From assembly GCA_902602595.1 (NCBI GenBank), contig CACKRJ010000002.1, positions 83,003 to 147,002 on the forward strand: 64,000 nucleotides of DNA, in the 5' to 3' direction. The position numbers and the translations under genes were made by a program. The first letter of the stretch is position 1, and each line of letters opens with the position of its first letter. Under the pieces are notes generated by a model. It did not search any database and was not told where the DNA came from. It saw only the letters and a list, made by a program, of their open reading frames with translations. Source of the DNA: an uncultured SAR86 cluster bacterium (lineage in GTDB: Bacteria > Pseudomonadota > Gammaproteobacteria > Magnimaribacterales > D2472). This document shows, in pieces, positions 51,925 through 60,119 of this stretch.

Positions 51925-53055
51925 ATGAAAACTGATATTTGTAAAAAACTTGGTATTGAATACCCCATTTTTGCTTTCACACACTGCAGAGATGTTGTTG
52001 TTGCAGTAAGCAAGGCAGGTGGAATTGGAGTGCTTGGAGCGGTCGGTTATTCTCCAGAGCAACTCAAAGAAGAACTGGATTGGATAGATGAGCACATCGG
52101 AAATTATCCATATGGTGTTGATACCGTTATTCCTCAAAAATATGAAGGTATGGATGAAAAGGATCCAGAACAACTATTAGAATCACTTCAAAAAATGATA
52201 CCTGATGGTCACAGAGAATTTGTTGAAGGTCTCTTATCAGATAATGGTGTTCCAGAAGCTCCTGAAACTAATGGTCCAAAAGGTGGGCTGTTGGGCTGGA
52301 CAGAAGCAACTGCTGAACCTCAAATAGATGAAGCTTTAAAACATCCTAATGTAAAACTTATTGCTAACGCATTAGGCACTCCTCCCGCTGATATGATCAA
52401 AAAAATTCAAGACAAAGGAGTCTTAATTGGAGCGTTATGTGGAAAAATTAAACAAGCGATCGCCCATAAAGAAGCTGGGCTTGATTTTATTATTGCTCAG
52501 GGAGGTGAAGGTGGTGGTCATACTGGTGAGATTGGCAGCATTGTCCTTTGGCCACAAATTGTTGATGCAGTAGATGGCTTGCCTGTCCTTGCAGCTGGTG
52601 GAATTGGTAATGGCAGACAGATGGTTGCGGCCATGTCCACAGGAGCACAAGGAGTTTGGTGTGGTTCATTGTGGCTTGCTGTTGAGGAAGCTGCTGCTCA
52701 ACCTGCTGAAAAAGACTCCTATCTAAATGCAACTAGCGAAGATACAATCCGAAGTAAAGCTTGGACTGGAAAACCTGCTCGAATGTTAAAAAATAAATGG
52801 ACAGAAGCATGGGAAAATCCTGAAAATCCAGACCCATTACCCATGCCACTCCAAGGAATGATTACTTATGATGCGATGAGACGAACATCCATGTATGCTG
52901 GTTCAGGAAATACACAAGATGTTTCATTTAATGCTGCTGGACAAGTTATTGGTCAGGTAAAACAAATTGAATCAGTAAAAGATGTTATTTATAGAATTAT
53001 TAATGAATATCTTGATTCAGTTGAACGTTTACACTCATTGCTGCCAAGAGAATAA
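51925..53055 (+). CDS. Nitronate monooxygenase-family flavoprotein
   Basis: This FMN-dependent TIM-barrel protein of 376 aa belongs to the nitronate monooxygenase/2-nitropropane dioxygenase family. It has IEYPIFAFTHCRDVVVAVSK, the FMN-phosphate region IAQGGEGGGHTGEIGS and VLAAGGIGNGRQMVAAMSTG, plus GVWCGSLWLA. Members near steroid genes may act on hydrocarbon or enone substrates and not on nitronates, so the function is open. It stands divergent from the KstD-like gene. Confidence 0.87.
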   Translation: MKTDICKKLGIEYPIFAFTHCRDVVVAVSKAGGIGVLGAVGYSPEQLKEELDWIDEHIGNYPYGVDTVIPQKYEGMDEKDPEQLLESLQKMIPDGHREFVEGLLSDNGVPEAPETNGPKGGLLGWTEATAEPQIDEALKHPNVKLIANALGTPPADMIKKIQDKGVLIGALCGKIKQAIAHKEAGLDFIIAQGGEGGGHTGEIGSIVLWPQIVDAVDGLPVLAAGGIGNGRQMVAAMSTGAQGVWCGSLWLAVEEAAAQPAEKDSYLNATSEDTIRSKAWTGKPARMLKNKWTEAWENPENPDPLPMPLQGMITYDAMRRTSMYAGSGNTQDVSFNAAGQVIGQVKQIESVKDVIYRIINEYLDSVERLHSLLPRE

Positions 53056-53064
53056 GTTTTATTA

Positions 53065-53247
53065 ATGCTTGAAAGTATCTTTTTCGAGCTACAAGAGTTG
53101 CTATGGGGACTTGGTATAGTCTCTTTTGCCATAGTTGTATTGTTAATGTTACCAAAAAAGTTTTCAGATAAACTTGGTCAGCACCCTGTAATTTTAACTT
53201 TTATGTTTTTTTCAATACTTTACGCAATTATAAAAGTATTTAATTAA
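53065..53247 (+). CDS. Small two-helix membrane protein, unknown
   Basis: This 60-aa hydrophobic protein has two predicted membrane segments (LLWGLGIVSFAIVVLLMLP and VILTFMFFSILYAII) joined by a basic loop KKFSDKLGQHP. It starts at ATG 53065, 9 nt after the monooxygenase gene, and ends overlapping the convergent hydrolase gene by 4 nt. I recognise no family. The overlap and the clean membrane pattern support a real gene, but coding status is not certain. Confidence 0.55.
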   Translation: MLESIFFELQELLWGLGIVSFAIVVLLMLPKKFSDKLGQHPVILTFMFFSILYAIIKVFN

Positions 53248-54545
53248 TTGCTTGAATTGAAGTCAGATGAAAAGTCTTCGACCAAGTTAATAAATGCTTT
53301 TACTCCATTAGATAAAGCAGAATCATCAACATAGAAGTATGGAGAATGATTTGTTGGGCTATCCTCATCACCAGGAGCATTAACTCCAAGAAAAAAGAAT
53401 AATCCTGGAACCTGTTGAGCAAAAAATGAGAAGTCCTCAGCACCAGTCCTCGGAACTCTTGCCTCAAAGAAATCTCCATCAGCAGCTTCGCTCAATGAAG
53501 AAGAATATTTTTTAGCAAGCTCTTCATCGTTAACAGTTACCGGATAACCTCCATATACTTTAAATTCAGCAACAGCAGTAGCATGATGTGCAGCAGCTAC
53601 ATTTTCAGCAATAAGCTTTATCTCATCCCTAATTTGATCTGCATAAGAATCTTTAAATGTCCTTATAGTACCTTCTAAAAATGCCGATGATGGTATGATG
53701 TTATTTCTCGTACCTGCTTTCATAATCCCAACAGTGACTACTGCTTGACTATCTAATAGGTTTAATCTTCTACTAACAATTGTTTGAAGTGTTGTTGCTA
53801 TATCAGATGCTGCAATAATAGGATCAACACCACTCCAAGGTCTTGAGCCATGAGTCTGTTTGCCTTGTACAGTTATTCTAAAAGCTTCTGCTGAGGCCAT
53901 AATTGGTCCAGGTTTTGTCCAAATTTGACCATTTTTAAAATTTGAGACGTGCAATCCAAAGATCGCATCTGGCTTTTCAATCTCAAAAAGTCCCTCTTTA
54001 AGCATCAGCTCAGCGCCACCCTCTTCTCCTTCAGGGGCACCCTCTTCAGCGGGCTGAAAGATTAGCATAATATCACCATTCAACTTGTCAGTATTTCTAG
54101 AGAGAAAACTTGCAACCCCGAGTAAAACTGCAATATGAGCATCATGACCACATGCATGCATCACTCCAACTTCATTACCCTGATATGTAGTTCTGACTTT
54201 TGAAGAAAATGGCAGATTAAGTTTCTCAGTAACAGGCAAGCCATCAATATCAGCCCTAAGTGCAATTAACGGGCCTGGATTTTGACCCCTAATAAAGGCA
54301 GTGACTCCAGTGATACCAAATTCAGTATTGGGCTCAAGACCCATCTCAGTTAGCGCCTCAACTATAGATTCTTGTGTTTTGTATTCTCTATTTGAGAGTT
54401 CAGGATACTGATGAAAATGATGTCTCCAATCCGTGACCTTGGTCATAACTCCTTGAAGATCTATATCTAATTGATTTTTTAAATCATTTGCTGACAAGGT
54501 ATTTGTAAGAAACAATAAAGCAATGAATATATTAAAATTTTTCAT
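53244..54545 (-). CDS. Secreted M20-family amidohydrolase/carboxypeptidase
   Basis: This 433-aa metallohydrolase has a signal peptide (FNIFIALLFLTNTLSAND). M20D features are the metal-binding GVMHACGHDAHIAVLLG, the catalytic-base/metal segment FQPAEEGAPEGEEGG, GSRPWSGVDPI and a C-terminal GAEDFSFFAQQVPG. Members remove amino acids from N-acyl, indoleacetyl or p-aminobenzoyl conjugates. It overlaps the DUF1295 gene by 1 nt, so it is the last gene of the F420 operon. Trimming of a gamma-glutamyl conjugate is conceivable but unsupported; the signal peptide argues for a periplasmic substrate. Confidence 0.85.
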   Translation of the reverse strand: MKNFNIFIALLFLTNTLSANDLKNQLDIDLQGVMTKVTDWRHHFHQYPELSNREYKTQESIVEALTEMGLEPNTEFGITGVTAFIRGQNPGPLIALRADIDGLPVTEKLNLPFSSKVRTTYQGNEVGVMHACGHDAHIAVLLGVASFLSRNTDKLNGDIMLIFQPAEEGAPEGEEGGAELMLKEGLFEIEKPDAIFGLHVSNFKNGQIWTKPGPIMASAEAFRITVQGKQTHGSRPWSGVDPIIAASDIATTLQTIVSRRLNLLDSQAVVTVGIMKAGTRNNIIPSSAFLEGTIRTFKDSYADQIRDEIKLIAENVAAAHHATAVAEFKVYGGYPVTVNDEELAKKYSSSLSEAADGDFFEARVPRTGAEDFSFFAQQVPGLFFFLGVNAPGDEDSPTNHSPYFYVDDSALSNGVKAFINLVEDFSSDFNSSN

Positions 54546-55426
54546 TATCTAATCTTTTTAAAAAAATTAAGAAAGATTGCTGGGGTTGAATCCATGTAAT
54601 CCTTGAAATCTGAGCGTCTCTCCAATGAACGTTTATCCATCATTGAAACAGAAGCAATCGCTATTAAAGCATACATAATTAAAGAACCTATCAAAAGCCA
54701 TGCAAACGAAAAATTAGATGCTAAAGCAAAAATAAATAGACTAAACCAAAATAATATTTCTCCAAAATAATTTGGATGGCGTGAGTAATACCACAAACCA
54801 GACTGCATGGTTTTGGGCTCAGTAAGATTTCTTCTAAAATTGTACATTTGTTGGTCAGAAACAATCTGAATAATAACAGCAGATACAGCTAGAAAAGTAG
54901 CAAGTATGTCTAAGTTATTTATTTCAGCGCCGGGATAAGTAAGGGCATAAATCATTGGCAATAATGCCATGTAAACACAAAGTGTTGGAATTAGATGGAT
55001 AGAACCAAAATCTACTATGAAATATTGAAATTTATTATTAGTTTTTCCTTTCATCATGATGTATCGCCAATCTTCATGAGAAAAACCATCCCACGACCTC
55101 ATCCAGTTATAAGTCAATCTTATAGCCCAAAACAATAAACACATATGCATTAAAAATGCTCTTTGAGTATCTCCTGCAGCTGAGATATCGGTCCAACACA
55201 TGATTGTAAGTGCCACAGGTATAACTGACCAAAAAGCGTCGTACCAGCTAGAATTATTAAATATAACGCTTAAAAGATAAATAAAGATTGTAGCCTCAAT
55301 ATGACAAATTAAAACTTTAAGTATCAGAGATAATTCTGAAAAATAGTTCCAAGTAAACAGCATGGAATAAATGCATGCTACGTATCCCATAACAATTACC
55401 AGAAGATGTGTAAATTTATTATTCAT
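54545..55426 (-). CDS. DUF1295 / steroid 5-alpha-reductase-like membrane protein
   Basis: This 293-aa multi-pass membrane protein has about six hydrophobic segments and the C-terminal DUF1295 motif SGLWYYSRHPNYFGEILFWF. That motif is shared with steroid 5-alpha-reductase-like and isoprenylcysteine methyltransferase-like proteins. The family's cofactor is usually NADPH, but the bacterial members are mostly uncharacterised. It overlaps both fbiC (4 nt) and the hydrolase gene (1 nt), so it is translated with the F420 enzymes. This link, together with the steroid genes upstream, makes a reductase of an isoprenoid or steroid substrate worth testing. Confidence 0.8.
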   Translation of the reverse strand: MNNKFTHLLVIVMGYVACIYSMLFTWNYFSELSLILKVLICHIEATIFIYLLSVIFNNSSWYDAFWSVIPVALTIMCWTDISAAGDTQRAFLMHMCLLFWAIRLTYNWMRSWDGFSHEDWRYIMMKGKTNNKFQYFIVDFGSIHLIPTLCVYMALLPMIYALTYPGAEINNLDILATFLAVSAVIIQIVSDQQMYNFRRNLTEPKTMQSGLWYYSRHPNYFGEILFWFSLFIFALASNFSFAWLLIGSLIMYALIAIASVSMMDKRSLERRSDFKDYMDSTPAIFLNFFKKIR

Positions 55427-57840
55427 AAAGTATTATTTATTTTTTTAGGTTTATGATAATTATTAATAATGGGAACTAATGGTATAGATTGTAAAGTAAT
55501 TAAGTCTTTAAGTTTATTTTTTAAAGGCTTATAGAGGGTGTTTCTTTGCTTGATATTTAAACCTAATTCTTCAGCAATACTTATAACATCATTAAGATTT
55601 AGTTCCTGGCCAAATGATGCTCCAGCAGATCTCGTGATAGATTCATTCATTAAAACACCGCCTATGTCATTGATTCCAGAAGATAAAAGATATTTTAACC
55701 CTGATAATCCCATCTTAACCCATGAACCTTGAATATTATTTATACTTCCATTGAAAAGAATCCTCGCAACAGAATGTACTAATATTGTTTCTTTGAAGGT
55801 AGGTCCAGGTCTTGATTTGCCTCTTCTAAAAATAGGAGCTTCATCTGCAACAAATGGCAAAGGAACAAATTCAGTAATGCCGTTAGTTTTATTTTGAAGA
55901 TTGAAAAGCTCTAATAAATGATGAGCGATATGAGAAGTTCTTTCTACATGACCAAACATCATTGTAGATGTTGTGGGTAATCCTACAGAGTGAGCAGTTT
56001 CAATAATCTCAATCCATTGCTTAGTGGTGAGTTTATCAGGGCAAATAATTGCCCTTACTTCATCATGTAAAATTTCTGCTGCTGTTCCTGGAAGTGAATT
56101 CAAACCAACATTTTTTAACTCTTGAAGAAATTCTTTAACGGAAATATTTAGAGTTTTTCTACCGTGATCAATTTCTAAAGGAGAAAAGGCATGAATATGA
56201 ATTGATGATGAGGCTGATCTAATTGCCCTTACAATATCAAGGTAAGTTTCACCAGAATATTTTGGGTGTATTCCACCCTGTAAACATACTTCTGTAGCAC
56301 CTCTATCAATTGCTTCGTTTGTTCTTCGGATAATCTCTTCGTGAGAAATATTATATGGCTTACCTCTTAAGTCATCATGGCCCCTGCCCTTAGAAAAAGC
56401 ACAAAAATTGCACTTGAAAGAACATATATTTGTGTAGTTAATATTTCTGTTAACTACAAAAGTAATATCTGATCCATGCAGTTGTAATTTAAGATCATTG
56501 GCATAATCAGTAACATATTTAAAATCATTATCAGATATTTCTAACAGATGCTGGATATTTTCAATAGATGGATTGTTTTCAACATCCTGAATTGACTGTC
56601 GAATATTAGAAGTAAAAACAGCTTCTGGATATGAAGGTATTTTATTGCTAATTCCTGATCTCCAAAAATCAGACCGAATAAAAGATTGAGAATCAGTTAT
56701 TTGAAGAAGTTTAGAAGATATTCTGGGTGTTGAAAAAGATTTAAGATCAGAAAAATACTTTGGATATAAAGTTGCTCTTGGTTTTAAAGTTTGTTTCGAC
56801 GTTGAGATTATTTTATTTAGCTTGGTTATTTCAGGCCATGGTGCCTCCGGATTTACATAATCTTTGGTAACTGGTGATATTCCACCAAAATCATTAATTC
56901 CAGACTGAGCTAATTTATTAATGTGATCTGAATTTAGATTTGGTGGGACCTGTAGACTAACATCACTAGGTAAGATCAATCTAGCCATCGCAATAGTCCA
57001 CATAAGCTCATCAAATGATGGTTCGCTAGCATTTGCCATCAATGTATTAGGCTTTGCTCTAAAATTCTGCACAATAACTTCTTGAATATGATTATATGTA
57101 AAATGCAATTCAGCTATTTTGTGCAATGACTCTAATCGCTCTAACCTTGTTTCACCAATTCCAATTAATATGCCAGTGGTAAAAGGAACCTTTTGTTTTC
57201 CTGCTTCCTCCAATGTCTTCATTCTAAATATAGGATCTTTATCTGGAGATCCGAAGTGCGGCTGACCCCTTTCAGTTAATCGAGATGACAAAGACTCAAC
57301 CATTAATCCCATAGAGCCACTTAGGGGTTTAAGTTGAGTAATTTCAGTAGATGTAAGGCAACCAGGATTTAAATGAGGAATCAAAGATGTCTCATTTAAT
57401 ACAGCATCAGCGCATGCAGCCAAATAATCGTTTGTTGTTTTGAAACCATTTGCTAACAACCACTCTCTAGCAGTCTTATATCTTAATTCAGGCTTATCAC
57501 CAAGTGTAAATAAGGCTTCATGACAGCCATTAGCCTCACCCTCTTTAGCAATTGAGATAACTTGATCAATTGATAAATATGGAGATTTGACCTTCTTAGG
57601 CGTTTTAGCAAATGTACAGTAATGACAAACATCTCGACATAAAAACGTTAAAGGAATAAAAACCTTTGGTGAATAGGTTAATAGATCTTTAAAATACGTT
57701 TTTTTCTTCTCATAGGATGCTTTGATTAAGGCATCAGATAAACAAATATTAGCTAAGGAGCTTAATTCAGAAAATTCAATTGATTCCGAAGTAATTAGTT
57801 GCTCTAAAGCTTGATTTGACTGTTCTTGAATTTTCAACAA
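55423..57840 (-). CDS. fbiC: FO synthase (fused CofG-CofH)
   Basis: This bifunctional radical-SAM enzyme of 805 aa makes 7,8-didemethyl-8-hydroxy-5-deazariboflavin (FO), the F420 chromophore, from tyrosine and the pyrimidine diamine. The CofG half has the cluster motif Cys68-x3-Cys72-x2-Cys75 (FLCRDVCHYCTF). The CofH half has Cys473-x3-Cys477-x2-Cys480 (CSFKCNFCAF). GISPVTKDYVNPEAPWPEI at the end of the first half and VERTSHIAHHLLELF in the second are further FO-synthase markers. The fused form is otherwise typical of Actinobacteria. It lies 1 nt after cofC and overlaps the DUF1295 gene by 4 nt. Confidence 0.95.
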   Translation of the reverse strand: MLKIQEQSNQALEQLITSESIEFSELSSLANICLSDALIKASYEKKKTYFKDLLTYSPKVFIPLTFLCRDVCHYCTFAKTPKKVKSPYLSIDQVISIAKEGEANGCHEALFTLGDKPELRYKTAREWLLANGFKTTNDYLAACADAVLNETSLIPHLNPGCLTSTEITQLKPLSGSMGLMVESLSSRLTERGQPHFGSPDKDPIFRMKTLEEAGKQKVPFTTGILIGIGETRLERLESLHKIAELHFTYNHIQEVIVQNFRAKPNTLMANASEPSFDELMWTIAMARLILPSDVSLQVPPNLNSDHINKLAQSGINDFGGISPVTKDYVNPEAPWPEITKLNKIISTSKQTLKPRATLYPKYFSDLKSFSTPRISSKLLQITDSQSFIRSDFWRSGISNKIPSYPEAVFTSNIRQSIQDVENNPSIENIQHLLEISDNDFKYVTDYANDLKLQLHGSDITFVVNRNINYTNICSFKCNFCAFSKGRGHDDLRGKPYNISHEEIIRRTNEAIDRGATEVCLQGGIHPKYSGETYLDIVRAIRSASSSIHIHAFSPLEIDHGRKTLNISVKEFLQELKNVGLNSLPGTAAEILHDEVRAIICPDKLTTKQWIEIIETAHSVGLPTTSTMMFGHVERTSHIAHHLLELFNLQNKTNGITEFVPLPFVADEAPIFRRGKSRPGPTFKETILVHSVARILFNGSINNIQGSWVKMGLSGLKYLLSSGINDIGGVLMNESITRSAGASFGQELNLNDVISIAEELGLNIKQRNTLYKPLKNKLKDLITLQSIPLVPIINNYHKPKKINNTL

Positions 57841-57841
57841 T

Positions 57842-58417
57842 TTAACTATTAATATATTTAATTAGTTTGAAGTAATCTTCCTCGGAGTCAAGGTCATCTT
57901 GAAGGCTTTCAATGCAAATATTTTGATAATCTATATTATTATTTTGAAATTCATGCATAAAAAGATTATAGCTATCTATACCAAATTTTAGATTAAAAGA
58001 TATTGATGAATTGAACATCAAACAATTTGTTCCTTGCGTGAAAAGATCAGAAATAATACTAACTTTCTTTATATCAAAAGTTTGTGCAAGCTCATGAAGA
58101 TCTCTTTCATTAATTTTAGGAAGATCAGCATGCATTATTAAAATAATGCCATTAGTAGAGTGCAAATTAATAGCCTCATTTAAACCATCATTCAATGAAG
58201 AGTTTGTAAAATATGAAGTTGAATGATTTAAATATAGATTGCTATCATTTGTAACAACTGTTATAGAGTCGCAGATTTCTGAATTATACAAAGTATCTAT
58301 TGTTTTTTTTGCCATTGAAGCAGCTAACATTTCTCGTTCAGATGAACTAATAATATTAGACAGTCGGTTCTTTGAAGATGAAAACTTTTTAATTGGGATG
58401 AACGCAGAGACATTCAT
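57842..58417 (-). CDS. cofC: Phospholactate/phosphoenolpyruvate guanylyltransferase (CofC/FbiD)
   Basis: This nucleotidyltransferase of 191 aa starts FIPIKKFSSSKNRLSNIISS (the GTP-binding signature) and has ITVVTNDSNL and LIMHADLPKINERDL. It activates a three-carbon phospho-acid with GTP for attachment to FO. The substrate may be 2-phospholactate, PEP or 3-phosphoglycerate in different lineages, and this cannot be read directly. It is directly followed by fbiC and starts where the cofD stop ends. Confidence 0.9.
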   Translation of the reverse strand: MNVSAFIPIKKFSSSKNRLSNIISSSEREMLAASMAKKTIDTLYNSEICDSITVVTNDSNLYLNHSTSYFTNSSLNDGLNEAINLHSTNGIILIMHADLPKINERDLHELAQTFDIKKVSIISDLFTQGTNCLMFNSSISFNLKFGIDSYNLFMHEFQNNNIDYQNICIESLQDDLDSEEDYFKLIKYINS

Positions 58418-59347
58418 TTATTTAGATTCAAGTTCATTAATAATTGTCTCGGCAAGTGCATTTTTTTTTTCAATAGTATTCATGATTAAATCTGCAATAT
58501 GCACCTCATACCCAAGTTCATTTAATTTGTTAGATTCATCTAAATCAGATGAATCTATAAATATTCTTTTAGAATAATTTTTATAAAACTTAGCAATAGT
58601 TTTAACACCCACTTCTTGGCCGAGCTCTTGCATCATTTTTGCAGTTGGGCCCTTTAATGACTGAGCATTAACTATTGGACTTATAACAGTAACTTTTTGT
58701 GAAAAATTATTTAAATAATTTTTTAATGAAGATAATTGAAGCATTGGGTTGATGCTTACATAAGGATTTGATGGACATATAATAATTTCATCATAAGTTG
58801 ATAAATCTATATCTTCATTAAAACTAGCCTTATCCAATCCCTTGAAAACAAAGTCAGCTACAGGTGGTTCGCATTTCAATTTTACAAAATATTCTTGAAA
58901 TGAAAGTAATCTATTTTTTGTTTTTATATAAGTTTCAACAGGTTGGTTGCTCATTGGAAAAATATTTTTCGGTAGATTAAATGACTTACATAAAGCTTGT
59001 GTGGCTTGAGTGAGTGATTGACCAGAATTAATTAAAGACGTTCTTTGAATATGGGTAGCTAAATCTTTATCTCCAAGTTGAAACCATGTTTCTCCTTCCA
59101 TTTCAGATAAAGCTGAAAGCATATTCCATGATTCATCTTTTCTACCCCAGCCCTTTGATGTATCTGATTCCCCTGCAAGGGTATACATCACAGTATCAAG
59201 ATCGGGACATATTTTTAATCCATAATGAGTGAAATCATCTCCGGTATTAACAGCAATAGTTAATTTTTTTGGATCAATTGAATTTTTAAAACCCAATGCA
59301 AGCTTAGCTCCTCCAACTCCTCCACATAACAAAAGATAATTTTTCAT
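58418..59347 (-). CDS. cofD: FO 2-phospho-L-lactate transferase (CofD/FbiA)
   Basis: This transferase of 309 aa attaches the activated phospho-three-carbon unit to FO. It begins YLLLCGGVGGAKLALGFKN and contains AVNTGDDFTHYGLKICPDLD, ESDTSKGWGRKDESWNML, TWFQLGDKDLATHI and IICPSNPYVSI. These motifs are specific for CofD. It overlaps cofE by 4 nt. Together with cofC and cofE it completes the tail-building module. Confidence 0.95.
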   Translation of the reverse strand: MKNYLLLCGGVGGAKLALGFKNSIDPKKLTIAVNTGDDFTHYGLKICPDLDTVMYTLAGESDTSKGWGRKDESWNMLSALSEMEGETWFQLGDKDLATHIQRTSLINSGQSLTQATQALCKSFNLPKNIFPMSNQPVETYIKTKNRLLSFQEYFVKLKCEPPVADFVFKGLDKASFNEDIDLSTYDEIIICPSNPYVSINPMLQLSSLKNYLNNFSQKVTVISPIVNAQSLKGPTAKMMQELGQEVGVKTIAKFYKNYSKRIFIDSSDLDESNKLNELGYEVHIADLIMNTIEKKNALAETIINELESK

Positions 59348-60105
59348 CTAAATAAATCCTCGTCTTCACTACGAATTAATGATTGAGAATCACTGAGGTT
59401 GTTTTGATTAAATTTATAGTCCTTTATTAACACAACAGGTTTTTTTTGTGCAGCTTGACCCATTAATAATGATGCGGCAGCTGCTAACTCATCTGCAATA
59501 CCAATTTGAGTTACTTTAAGCTCATTACCAAATAAATCATTTTTTCCTCGCTCGTCTAGAAGGCATTCAATATTATGACTACCAATAGTAAAACCCACTA
59601 TCCCATTCCTAAAAGGCCTTCCCATGGTATCTGTAATAATTACAGATATATTTTTTTGAAAATGCTCAGATAAAGAATGTGAAATCTTTTTTGCAGAATC
59701 ATCTGGATTTTCTGGCAACAACAATACGATGTCTGGTTTTTGATCGATATTGGATCTATCAATACCGGCATTCGCATGAATAAACCCAAGCTTATGCTCA
59801 ACTATCAATACTCCCATTCTATATCGCACTACTTTCTTCGACTCATTCAAGATGGCCTGAATAAACCTTGGATCTTTATCAATTTTAGTTGCTAAAATTT
59901 TTGCTTCATCTGATGGACTAAGCCCTGAAATATCTAGATATCTGTTTTCTGACTTAGAAACAATCTTTTGGGCAACTGCTATCACATCTCCATCATCAAT
60001 ATGGAGTGCTTCTGATTCTATGGCTTTGATAATTTCTACAGACAAATCTTGTCCGGGCTGGATAAGAGGTAATGTCTCTAATGCTATGAGGTTTATAGAA
60101 CTAAT
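59344..60105 (-). CDS. cofE: F420-0:gamma-glutamyl ligase (CofE), single-domain, start uncertain
   Basis: This ligase adds glutamates to F420-0. It contains DGDVIAVAQKIVSKSE, HANAGIDRSN, ITDTMGRPFRNGIVG and VTQIGIADELAAAA. The nearest standard start is TTG 60045, but the reading frame upstream still encodes LIALETLPLIQPGQDLS, clearly the conserved N-terminus of the family (compare the FbiB start region). No ATG/GTG/TTG lies before it, so I place the start at ATT 60105, 14 nt after the npdG stop, with AAGAG-like purines upstream. The FMN-type C-terminal domain of actinobacterial FbiB is absent. It overlaps cofD by 4 nt. Confidence 0.92.
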   Translation of the reverse strand: MSSINLIALETLPLIQPGQDLSVEIIKAIESEALHIDDGDVIAVAQKIVSKSENRYLDISGLSPSDEAKILATKIDKDPRFIQAILNESKKVVRYRMGVLIVEHKLGFIHANAGIDRSNIDQKPDIVLLLPENPDDSAKKISHSLSEHFQKNISVIITDTMGRPFRNGIVGFTIGSHNIECLLDERGKNDLFGNELKVTQIGIADELAAAASLLMGQAAQKKPVVLIKDYKFNQNNLSDSQSLIRSEDEDLFR

Positions 60106-60119
60106 AATATTTCTCTTTT

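Noticed and set aside
51916..52732. Reverse-strand frames opposite the nitronate monooxygenase gene
   Set aside because: His/Gln-rich or Asn-rich shadow sequences with no domain; the forward gene fully explains the region.
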